From: Branchiostoma belcheri
Lineage: Eukaryota > Chordata > Leptocardii > Amphioxiformes > Branchiostomatidae
Direction: 5' to 3'
NCBI RefSeq assembly: GCF_001625305.1
Contig: NW_017802813.1
Coordinates: 291,835 to 355,834, forward strand
DNA: 64,000 nt
In this document: piece after piece, positions 27,101 through 31,704 of the stretch
How positions within the stretch are numbered: the first letter of the stretch is position 1
Layout of the letters: each line of letters begins with the position of its first letter
Notes under the pieces: model-generated
What the model saw: only the letters and a program-made list of their open reading frames with translations
What the model was told of the DNA's origin: nothing
Database searches by the model: none
Translations under genes and position numbers: made by a program

Positions 27101-29255
27101 TATGCAAATTAATAACATTATGCATAGTTACAGATACCAATCTTTCACACATGTTACACAACAAGAAACAGACCTTTGATTTCTTCATGTTTAATTAATG
27201 ATTATGAGACTCTAATTAATATGACACCTTTTCATCAAAGAAACATTTATAAGACTTTTTATTGCAACATTTAAAATTATAACCAAACCAGCTGTAGCCA
27301 CATGCTGGTGTGTGACGCTGAAGGGCGGTTTTCCCCACTCTGCAACACACTACACAAGGGCTACCGAAGCATCTGCAGATACATTTTACCCATTTGGAAA
27401 CACAGCTGCTTTTCTGGTTCCCTCCCTCCTTGCAGAGATAACCTTTGCTTGGACATAGTACTGAAAGACGAGGAAAATGATCTCTTGTGCTACAAACAGG
27501 GACTCGCCGCCATGTTCTGATGCTGGTCAAAGGTCACGACTTATCACTCAGTTCAACAGATCAAGTATACCTCCTTGGATAGATCATATGTCGGGTGTAG
27601 AAATCACCTCCACAACCCTGGCAATGGCATTGAAAGAGTGTTTAAATCACTACACAATTCAAGTGTTCCATAGGATGCCCAGATGCCAGTCTAGTGGAAC
27701 ACCGGTCTCCAGAAATAGTCCAAAAATTTTGTGATTCCACTTTGGTCATGTGTTTGAAAAGAGTTGGCGCCAGACCTTCGAGTACCTTCAGCGAGTTTGA
27801 AATGTGTTGAAGTCAACTGATTTTAACAGATGTACCGGTATGTTGTAGAAAACGTCTGTTGCTATAACATGTATGCAATGTTTGTCCAATCCCACCATTC
27901 AATTCAGTCTCCCTTGGCTAATGCAGGGTCAAAAATGTGAATAAAGTCAAGCACTTGTGTACTGTGTATAAAGAAAAGTTGCATGAGTTGCATGATTTTC
28001 TTCATCTCGATGAAAAAAGTTTGGGGTCAACTAATGAAAATAGAAATCACAGCAAGTGTTAAATCAAGTCCAAGCTCCTTCAGGGCTAGTTGTTACCTTA
28101 TCGTAGTGATTTAATTGACTTCGAATCATGTGACGACATTTCCTTGTCTGGGAACATTCAAGATGGCGGGTATTGTCAAAAGGCCAAGGGTGAAGAAGTT
28201 GTATTCACATATAATTAATAAACAATGTTGAAGAACACACGAAATTCTGAAGATATTCACCTTGAAGACTGTTGAAATTTTAGGAATCCTTGTATTTCCA
28301 AGATCTTTCCTTAATATTATTTTGTGCTAATTACTGTTTTATCAAAACCCTGTTGATAACATTATTTTCATGTATAAATATTTTTGTTTTCAACCGTTTT
28401 TGTTGATAATTTGTCATTTTCTGAGGAGCTGGAACTGTGCTGTGTAACCTCTACATTCAACAGCCTGCCCATGGGATGTGTCTTCCCCTCCTACTTGTCA
28501 ACATCGGAGATGCTGCCAAGTGTAGAAAACTTGTCTTCAATTTCATCTACCCCTGTGGCCCACACGTGCTTGGCCCCCCACAACAAAAATATAACACCAC
28601 AACAGAGAAATAGATTGTAAGGTTTTTTTGTACGCGCTTTCGCCGCGGCTGGACGGTTTGAGACGCGCTGAGGTAACGTGAAAACCAACGAAGGGCATAA
28701 AGCAACCCTGTCTTGTGTCCTGTCCCACCATGTGTTTCTGATTGTGTCGAAATGCCGCGACAAAACCCGACCCTCGGCTACGACGCCATGCATGCACTTT
28801 TTATAACGGTGCAGCCGAGCAATTTTAACACGAAATACACAAAAAATACTTAGCAGCAATGGTTTGCATCAGGCTTACATGCGGTTTTGTTTTCTTGTCA
28901 AAATTTAAGATGTTTTGCAGTGGGACAAGACGCACTAGTCTACACATGGCCGCGCCGGAGTCTTCAAAGCTGAGCGTCTTGCAAGTCTGGCCCGGTTTCC
29001 TTCAAGACGCCAGAACGATAAGCAATGCGGGGGGCTCACAAACATACTTGCATTTAGAGAACACCTTCATGCGTACAAATGCACAAAATACTAGGATGAT
29101 CCTATAGTCGCATGCTGTATTTACGGGAAACAAAAACAGAATGGGAAGAAAAACAAACTTACCGCAGCCGCTGATAGCTGGATGCAGCAGGCCAGTATCA
29201 GAACCGCCGCTAACGACGTCAAGACGTGTCTTTCTAACACGCCTCGAAACTTCAT
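1..29255 (-). CDS. COL4A1-like: Type IV collagen alpha chain, alpha1-like (26 exons, 3' part outside window)
   Basis: This gene encodes a secreted basement-membrane collagen chain that would trimerise through its C-terminal NC1 domain and crosslink through its N-terminal 7S domain. The spliced frame gives about 872 codons: a 31-residue signal-peptide region, then the 7S cysteine cluster [11 protein letters not shown], then Gly-X-Y repeats with typical interruptions ([19 protein letters not shown], a four-cysteine stretch in exon 14, and a C-x-x-C in exon 22). Exons on the minus strand, 5' to 3', start at 29255, 12320, 12122, 9339, 9147, 8947, 8591, 8412, 8219, 8047, 7863, 7445, 7170, 5298, 5117, 4369, 4255, 3805, 3324, 2819, 2444, 1984, 1471, 1028, 542 and 179. 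All junctions are GT-AG and in frame. The NC1 domain lies beyond base 1. CNGTK and the compact 7S cluster favour an alpha1/3/5-type chain; that subtype call is inference. Confidence 0.95.
186..212. repeat. (CAA)n microsatellite in alpha1-like intron 25
   Basis: About nine CAA units directly after the polypyrimidine side of the exon 26 acceptor. Confidence 0.9.
432..542 (-). CDS. COL4A1-like: alpha1-like exon 25
   Basis: 111 bp, phase 1 to 1, starting [16 protein letters not shown] and ending NGPPGLPG. Acceptor cttccag, donor gtaaga. Confidence 0.91.
860..1028 (-). CDS. COL4A1-like: alpha1-like exon 24
   Basis: 169 bp, phase 0 to 1, starting [16 protein letters not shown] with an interruption [12 protein letters not shown] and ending GTPGFPG. 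Donor gtaagg. Confidence 0.91.
1271..1471 (-). CDS. COL4A1-like: alpha1-like exon 23
   Basis: Sixty-seven codons, phase 0, with helix interruptions GFVPAVAG and [10 protein letters not shown]. The donor lies in a CA repeat (gtgtgt), which is non-optimal. Acceptor ttactag. Confidence 0.9.
1806..1984 (-). CDS. COL4A1-like: alpha1-like exon 22: C-x-x-C interruption
   Basis: 179 bp, phase 1 to 0, starting [15 protein letters not shown]. The C-x-x-C is placed like human alpha1 GESCLICDIDG and like NCFAC in right-gene exon 21, which has the same length and phase. Donor CCG|gtgggt. Confidence 0.92.
2096..2200 (+). repeat. tRNA-derived SINE-like fragment
   Basis: The stretch gtgacgtaacggtagagcg resembles a polymerase III A box, and ggtttgaatcc is one base from the B-box consensus, with tRNA-like spacing between them. 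The tail aaagacgtaatacacgact recalls the conserved central block of deuterostome tRNA SINEs (tentatively Nin-DC). The tRNA stems do not pair well, so a functional tRNA is unlikely. Confidence 0.4.
2316..2444 (-). CDS. COL4A1-like: alpha1-like exon 21
   Basis: 129 bp, phase 1 to 1, containing [19 protein letters not shown] and ending [10 protein letters not shown]. Right-gene exon 20 has the same length and phase. Confidence 0.93.
2643..2819 (-). CDS. COL4A1-like: alpha1-like exon 20
   Basis: 177 bp, phase 1 to phase 1, with two copies of [11 protein letters not shown] separated by the interruption [12 protein letters not shown]. Right-gene exon 19 has the same length and phase and an interruption (ASVGVIPG) at the same place. 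Confidence 0.93.
3114..3324 (-). CDS. COL4A1-like: alpha1-like exon 19 (phase shift 0 to 1)
   Basis: Seventy full codons plus one base, starting [15 protein letters not shown] and ending FPGPPGNPG. It ends in phase 1, splitting a glycine codon; the exons after it keep that phase until exon 22. The equivalent right-gene exon 18 should also end in phase 1. Confidence 0.92.
3437..3705 (-). repeat. Tandem duplication of the donor side of alpha1-like exon 18
   Basis: aaccaacctcaaaatatat occurs at 3437 and 3621, and the following ~85 bases align. In the downstream copy the donor-like GGATCACCT|gtaagt survives on the minus strand without the rest of the exon. Confidence 0.7.
3698..3805 (-). CDS. 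COL4A1-like: alpha1-like exon 18
   Basis: Thirty-six codons, twelve regular triplets, including [16 protein letters not shown] and ending GAPGAP. The donor gtaact is non-optimal. A duplicated copy of its donor side lies just downstream at 3437-3530. Confidence 0.91.
4211..4255 (-). CDS. COL4A1-like: alpha1-like exon 17 (tandem-duplicated exon, copy 2)
   Basis: Encodes [15 protein letters not shown], 15 codons, phase 0, donor gtaagt. It shares the last nine residues with exon 16. The similarity runs through the donor side into the flanking intron, as expected from a roughly 114-bp tandem duplication. Confidence 0.9.
4325..4369 (-). CDS. COL4A1-like: alpha1-like exon 16 (tandem-duplicated exon, copy 1)
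   Basis: Encodes [15 protein letters not shown], 15 codons. It is a recent tandem duplicate of exon 17 (same length, same GPPGPFGFN ending), separated from it by a 69-bp intron. Both have intact splice sites and keep frame. Confidence 0.9.
5037..5117 (-). CDS. COL4A1-like: alpha1-like exon 15
   Basis: Twenty-seven codons: [20 protein letters not shown] then PGIPGPP. It continues the imperfect helix after the cysteine cluster and returns to regular Gly-X-Y. Acceptor ctgtag, donor gtaagt, phase 0. Confidence 0.9.
5179..5298 (-). CDS. COL4A1-like: alpha1-like exon 14: four-cysteine interruption
   Basis: Forty codons opening [20 protein letters not shown], then [20 protein letters not shown]. 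The four cysteines in a C-P-x-x-G-C-P-x-G-C-P-x-G-C-P pattern break the Gly-X-Y register. Cysteine-bearing interruptions are known in some collagen IV chains, where they can make lateral disulfides, but I do not recognise this spacing from the vertebrate alpha1 chain. Splice sites and phase are regular, so the exon looks functional. Confidence 0.9.
5299..7110 (-). other. alpha1-like intron 13
   Basis: 1.8 kb between exons 13 and 14. Apart from the 5391-5536 duplication I see no gene, repeat family or RNA in it. Confidence 0.8.
5391..5536. repeat. Tandem duplication, two ~70-bp units
   Basis: catagtac(c/t)tctgtcagta and tcaattgagttgagtttgtt occur in both units (starts 5391 and 5460). Confidence 0.85.
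7111..7170 (-). CDS. COL4A1-like: alpha1-like exon 13
   Basis: Encodes [20 protein letters not shown], 20 codons, phase 0, donor gtaagt. The [10 protein letters not shown] motif resembles human alpha1 GEKGQKGEPGFQG. Confidence 0.92.
7410..7445 (-). CDS. COL4A1-like: alpha1-like exon 12
   Basis: Encodes [12 protein letters not shown], 12 codons. Joined to exon 11 it gives [17 protein letters not shown], an interruption of the triple helix at about the place where human alpha1 has GVPGQAQVQEKG. Confidence 0.9.
7708..7863 (-). CDS. COL4A1-like: alpha1-like exon 11
   Basis: Fifty-two codons with [12 protein letters not shown] and the interruptions GEQV and GQIF. The right-hand gene covers the equivalent protein region ([12 protein letters not shown]) with three exons of 36, 42 and 111 bp, so introns were gained or lost here. 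The acceptor is preceded by a run of about 18 A on the plus strand, which acts as its polypyrimidine tract. Confidence 0.92.
7985..8047 (-). CDS. COL4A1-like: alpha1-like exon 10
   Basis: Twenty-one codons starting [16 protein letters not shown] and ending GQK. It is 63 bp, matching right-gene exon 9 ([13 protein letters not shown]), with the opening seven positions nearly identical. Confidence 0.92.
8184..8219 (-). CDS. COL4A1-like: alpha1-like exon 9
   Basis: Encodes [12 protein letters not shown], 12 codons, phase 0, strong donor gtaagt. It matches the 36-bp right-gene exon 8 ([12 protein letters not shown]). Confidence 0.91.
8344..8412 (-). CDS. COL4A1-like: alpha1-like exon 8
   Basis: Twenty-three codons, [16 protein letters not shown] followed by GAGEGIK, with a two-residue break in the triplet register at GAGEGIK. 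It is 69 bp, matching right-gene exon 7, which has its break at GLALGG. Confidence 0.92.
8538..8591 (-). CDS. COL4A1-like: alpha1-like exon 7
   Basis: Encodes [18 protein letters not shown], 18 codons, six perfect Gly-X-Y triplets, phase 0. It is 54 bp, matching right-gene exon 6. Confidence 0.92.
8885..8947 (-). CDS. COL4A1-like: alpha1-like exon 6: conserved CNGT cysteine
   Basis: Twenty-one codons ending GLDGCNGTK. The lone cysteine followed by an N-glycosylation sequon (NGT) is a hallmark of the 7S-adjacent helix in collagen IV; human alpha1 has GCNGTKG. It is 63 bp, the same as right-gene exon 5. Confidence 0.93.
9103..9147 (-). CDS. COL4A1-like: alpha1-like exon 5
   Basis: Encodes [15 protein letters not shown], 15 codons, phase 0 at both ends. 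It is the same size as exon 4 of the right-hand gene ([15 protein letters not shown]) and clearly similar to it in sequence, so the two are probably orthologous exons of the paralogous genes. Confidence 0.92.
9295..9339 (-). CDS. COL4A1-like: alpha1-like exon 4
   Basis: Encodes [15 protein letters not shown], 15 codons, with donor gtgagt and a phase-0 acceptor. Exons 3 and 4 together correspond to the single 135-bp exon 3 of the right-hand gene, minus one Gly-X-Y unit. Confidence 0.92.
9535..10146. mobile_element. Non-autonomous PIF/Harbinger-like DNA transposon (copy 1)
   Basis: The ends are GGCCCGCTTTAGACTGGTGAT and its complement (with a 4-base insertion on the right). They are flanked by a 3-bp duplication TTA (9532-9534 and 10147-10149), the target preference of Harbinger elements. 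Internal TTTAGAC motifs recur at 9592 and 10081. The interior resembles the element at 45020. No intact transposase is present. Confidence 0.7.
10150..12035 (-). other. Remainder of alpha1-like intron 3
   Basis: AT-rich intron sequence between the Harbinger-like copy and exon 3. It holds only the short tandem repeat at 11835-11915. Confidence 0.8.
11835..11915. repeat. Short tandem repeat, ~34-bp unit, about 2.5 copies
   Basis: Unit contains tttgcatgcagcaagagcaa with gctcgtc/gctcatc between copies. Confidence 0.85.
12036..12122 (-). CDS. COL4A1-like: alpha1-like exon 3: start of triple helix
   Basis: Twenty-nine codons beginning [19 protein letters not shown] and ending GPKGL, phase 0 at both ends. 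It closely follows the human alpha1 start [19 protein letters not shown]. The donor is gtggta, weaker than most in the gene. Confidence 0.92.
12267..12320 (-). CDS. COL4A1-like: alpha1-like exon 2: 7S cysteine cluster
   Basis: Encodes [18 protein letters not shown], 18 codons, with acceptor tgcag and donor gttagt, both phase 0. The four cysteines match the N-terminal 7S cluster of collagen IV (human alpha1 has CAGSGCGKCDC). In the family these cysteines crosslink four trimers into the 7S tetramer. The Gly-X-Y repeat starts at the end of this exon. Confidence 0.93.
12926..13475 (-). repeat. Tandem repeat with a shared open frame (about 64-residue unit)
   Basis: Two and a half units. The minus strand of both full units reads [17 protein letters not shown] / [17 protein letters not shown] in the same frame, and FGKPSLGKGSSK / [11 protein letters not shown] at unit joins. 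One unit is interrupted by a CT-rich microsatellite (13000-13130). I do not recognise the protein. It could be a decayed coding repeat or a repeat with a chance frame. Confidence 0.6.
13000..13130. repeat. CT-rich low-complexity tract with (TA)n
   Basis: Runs of ctctctctc, ttcttttttttct and atatatatatat inside the tandem repeat. Confidence 0.8.
13476..18697 (-). other. alpha1-like intron 1, part
   Basis: Five kb with no collagen-type frame and no convincing open frame. A CCCCCCC run lies near 15670. Nothing else supported. Confidence 0.7.
18698..19468. mobile_element. Non-autonomous PIF/Harbinger-like DNA transposon with Myb/SANT remnant (copy 2)
   Basis: Ends GGCCCGATTTAGAC...GTCTAAATCGGGCC with a TTA duplication at 18695-18697 and 19469-19471. 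TTTAGAC recurs at 18705, 18772, 19269 and 19390. The spacer sequence is packed with the word AAACGG and its complement. It carries a broken Myb/SANT-like gene on its minus strand, listed separately. Harbinger elements characteristically encode such a protein beside the transposase, which supports the family call. Confidence 0.78.
18850..19110 (-). pseudogene. Myb/SANT-like DNA-binding domain remnant inside Harbinger-like element
   Basis: The minus strand reads [17 protein letters not shown], then [13 protein letters not shown], and after a one-base frame change [20 protein letters not shown] and [15 protein letters not shown]. This is the three-helix pattern of the transposon Myb/SANT (MSANTD-like) family: W at the start of helix 1, LW..D, GY.RT..QV..K.K.LK..Y. 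It has one frameshift and no clear start, so it is a decayed passenger gene. Confidence 0.75.
20990..21680. repeat. Degenerate tandem repeat, 4-5 units of about 130-190 bp
   Basis: The anchor gatgcaccaa recurs at 21061, 21190, 21332 and 21519. Units also share aagctgtctg/aagatgtct starts. The last two units share cctggaagttttagggccaa (21366 and 21547) and tcaagctgtttgcatccca nearly unchanged, so they are the youngest. Confidence 0.8.
23296..24261. mobile_element. hAT-like non-autonomous DNA transposon
   Basis: Perfect ends TAGGGGTGGGTACCGGT and complement, with an 8-bp duplication gtgctaat at 23288-23295 and 24262-24269. TAGGGGTGGG-type ends plus 8-bp duplications are typical of hAT elements. 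Both subterminal regions are full of AGGTCC(A/G)GG repeats, as expected for hAT transposase sites. No transposase frame is visible in 966 bp. A second, truncated copy lies at 51512-51956. Confidence 0.85.
24270..29162 (-). other. alpha1-like intron 1, promoter-proximal part
   Basis: No coding exon of the collagen gene. It contains a cysteine-rich minus-strand open frame (27216-27530) discussed in the findings, and ATGGCGGC-type motifs near 27510 and 28163. The stretch 28620-29000 is CpG-richer than the rest, consistent with promoter proximity. Confidence 0.6.
29163..29255 (-). CDS. COL4A1-like: alpha1-like exon 1: start codon and signal peptide
   Basis: Encodes [20 protein letters not shown] followed by [11 protein letters not shown], 31 codons. 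A charged start, a hydrophobic core and a small-residue end fit a secretory signal peptide with cleavage near the exon end. The donor GCG|gtaagt is strong and phase 0. The ATG has A at -3. The next coding exon is 16.8 kb away and begins with the 7S cysteines, so the signal peptide is carried by its own exon. Confidence 0.9.
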
Positions 29256-29352
29256 TTTGAAAACTATTACACCTTAGCTACACTAAAATAGTAGGCGACT
29301 AAAATCAAAATAAAATGCAGAGGGCCACGCGGCCCAGTCGCTGCACAGAGTC

Positions 29353-29362
29353 TATATAAAAA
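29353..29362. promoter_or_regulatory. Candidate shared TATA element of the divergent collagen IV promoter
   Basis: The plus strand reads TATATAAAAA, a full TATA consensus pointing right. The minus strand reads TTTTTATATAGA, a weaker TATA pointing left. It lies 98 bp upstream of the left-gene ATG and is the only such motif I saw between the two start exons. A leftward start near 29325 would give a roughly 70-nt leader. A rightward start near 29385 would lie in a candidate non-coding exon ending at 29430. Start sites are inferred, not seen. Confidence 0.5.
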
Positions 29363-29384
29363 GAGTCTAAGACCGCTGTCCCGT

Positions 29385-29430
29385 TGGAGTAGTAGTAGTT
29401 GTGGTCAGACTTCCACCATCTTTCTGTCAA
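29385..29430 (+). other. Candidate non-coding first exon of the alpha2-like gene
   Basis: The ATG exon at 31657 is directly preceded by a splice acceptor, so a 5' non-coding exon must exist. A stretch about 30 bases right of the TATA motif ends in tcaa|gtgaga, a usable donor at 29431. A second option is an exon ending at about 31503 before gtgagc (ATG|gtgagc). I cannot choose between them from sequence alone. Confidence 0.3.
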
Positions 29431-31655
29431 GTGAGAAGAAGTCTTGCACGAGCGTCCGTGTCGTTCTGCGGCACGACACTGTTGGTCTACAGCGGAGAGA
29501 TCGGTGGGCGAGGGACCTCTTGTCCAGTCTACCGAGATGTCAGCGATGTCCGAGCACCCCTGTTCTAATCCTAGTCAAGGGGCCGGCACTACTAGAGATT
29601 AGGTCTTCCCCGCGCACCAACTCTCCATTGGGCAGGAAATGCCTTGGCAGGGGCCGGGGATGCCCTATCGCCTCATTAGCATAAGGGGCAACAGGGCGGC
29701 GCAAACCACAAAGTCAGCCACTAGCAAAATCACATCATTATGTGAAATTCGATCCCAGATTGAACCCTGACAGACACCCGGATCACGTTAGGAGAAACTA
29801 AAACGGCAGATCCTTCCGAGAAACCGCATAGCCAGGCGCTCAATTGGCGGTCCCCTCTAAATTGGACACAGATGAGAACTTTACAATACATAACTTTATT
29901 TAACCTTTTCTTCTGGCCTCTACACTATTGCTTTCAGAAGTTGTGGGAACTTTTTATAACGGTCCCCTAATTTCCGTATGGGGAAAACTTTCTCACCCGT
30001 GGCAAGGATGAAATTATCGACTGTAAGCTAAAAGTATGGGGTTCTGTGGGACATTTTGAGGACACATACTGTGGAAGTGTTTCCAATTAACAGAAAGCCA
30101 CAAGGGCGAGATATGGCGTGGTGCGAATATTTGGGCCCCTCTGAAGACGCGCCTAGATTATCTGGAGTGATAGCGGGAAAGGCACAAAACGTGCCGCCAA
30201 GATTCAGCATCTATGCTCACATAACTAATCTCCTCAGTCTCCGGTACCTTGGTGACCACTCGAGCCATCTTGCAAGTCTATTTATAAAACGAGAGAACGT
30301 TTGTGCCTGAAATGTTGAGATGGGGACTCCTTCTGGGTCTCTCTGGGTTTAATTAATATCAGAATAGTTGGAGACCGTCTGTGGATGGAAGCCTTCCCCA
30401 CCGTCAATTAATAACAATTTAATTGAACACATGCGTCACAGGTGGCGATCTTCAAGGAGATAGCGCGACAAGATAGATCTGCGTCCCTTCCTGAGATTGA
30501 TATTCTCCCGATCCCCCCTCCTGGGGGGTGTCCTGGATTGGGAGTCAGCAAAATTGTCCAAACCCCGGCGGAAATATGGATGAGGACGCCAGCCACTATC
30601 ATTGCTACAACATCATAAATGCTCATCAGCAGTGGGGGTGCTAGTTTTAGCAGATTAGCAGACGGCGCTGTTTGGAAAACAGATTGTTGCGACTTTTCGC
30701 GTCTAGTCTTTCTTCCTATCTTTCTTGAGGTATTAAACTTTAAAATTACATGTATAATTCAAACAAAACGCAACTCAGAAGAGGGAATAGTTTTCGTAAT
30801 ATGTGAAGGATAATTTGAGAACTTTCTTGAAGTGTTGGTCCGTTGCCCCAGTTTACCATATTGTGATCATTAGGGAAACCGCAGACAAGGGGATATTCCG
30901 AACTCTTTCATCATAGCGGTCTATCCCTCTGGGTCACAATTGGAAGTAAATGAATATTCATCCATACATAATGAGCGCTTGGGTGCCCCCAGAGATCTCT
31001 GATCAGAGACATCCATGTCTAACGTTTTCCAGTCGCGCCGCAATGCCAGGAATGTCTTACAAGTCCCAGATGTTTATTCATCTGATGAGATCTGAATTCT
31101 CCTAACGTGCAGGGCTGTCACTTGGGGACGGTCCCCCCGCTAAGCCCCGCCCCTCACAATAAACTTTTCCGGCAGGGCTGGATCCGCCGTGCATGGGCGA
31201 ACTGCACCGCTGTAATTCCCCATCCATACGCCGCTAAACTACACACTTTTCGGGGGAATTTCGGGAAGGTAACGACGACGTTAAGGGGCAGCTGAAGTTC
31301 TGGCCAAAACCAGCGTTTTTCTCGGCACTACCTCTTTGTCGTTTGTCTTTTCCTGGGACCATAGGCTGCATGTAAATTGGTTCCATATGACGATATAGAG
31401 TCCCGACATCGGCCCTAGAACGCTGTGCAGTGCTGGAAGCATGGGGGCCAACATCGTGGGGAAATCTGGGTCTTACCGACCTAGCCTAGGAAATATGAGG
31501 TTATGGTGAGCATCTACCTTTATTTTTACGCCAAGTACTTGAACTTAGCAATTTAGACATGGCAAGGAGTTATAAGTTTCTTCCTGTTTTCATCCAGCAA
31601 CATAGCGCTGACCGCCAGTGATGATTCTGTTCAACGTTGTACTTTTGTTTTCTAG
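29431..31655 (+). other. Collagen IV intergenic or 5' intron region
   Basis: About 2.2 kb without a convincing coding exon, richer in G+C and CpG than the large introns. It includes a CCAAT motif on the minus strand near 29624, a GGGGCCGGGG box near 29650 and a local hairpin around 30508-30545. It probably holds regulatory DNA for both collagen genes. It ends in the splice acceptor at 31655. Confidence 0.45.
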
Positions 31656-31656
31656 G

Positions 31657-31704
31657 ATGGCCACAGGGTTCCTTCTATTGGCCCTTCTGGACGTCGCGTT
31701 AGCG
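31657..31704 (+). CDS. COL4A2-like: alpha2-like coding exon 1: signal peptide
   Basis: Encodes [16 protein letters not shown], 16 codons, ending exactly at a plausible cleavage site (ALA). A strong splice acceptor (ttttgttttctag) ends one base before the ATG, so transcription must start in an upstream non-coding exon. Donor GCG|gtgagt, phase 0. The next coding exon is 15 kb away and begins with the 7S cysteines, mirroring the left gene. Confidence 0.88.

Noticed and set aside
27216-27530. The cysteine-rich frame as an alternative 7S exon of the alpha1-like gene.
   Set aside because: Its acceptor phase does not match exon 1, and exon 2 at 12267 already supplies the conserved four-cysteine cluster.
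29537-29548. ATG codons in 29537-29548 as the alpha2-like start.
   Set aside because: They lead into no signal peptide and stop soon; the exon at 31657 has a clear signal peptide and donor.
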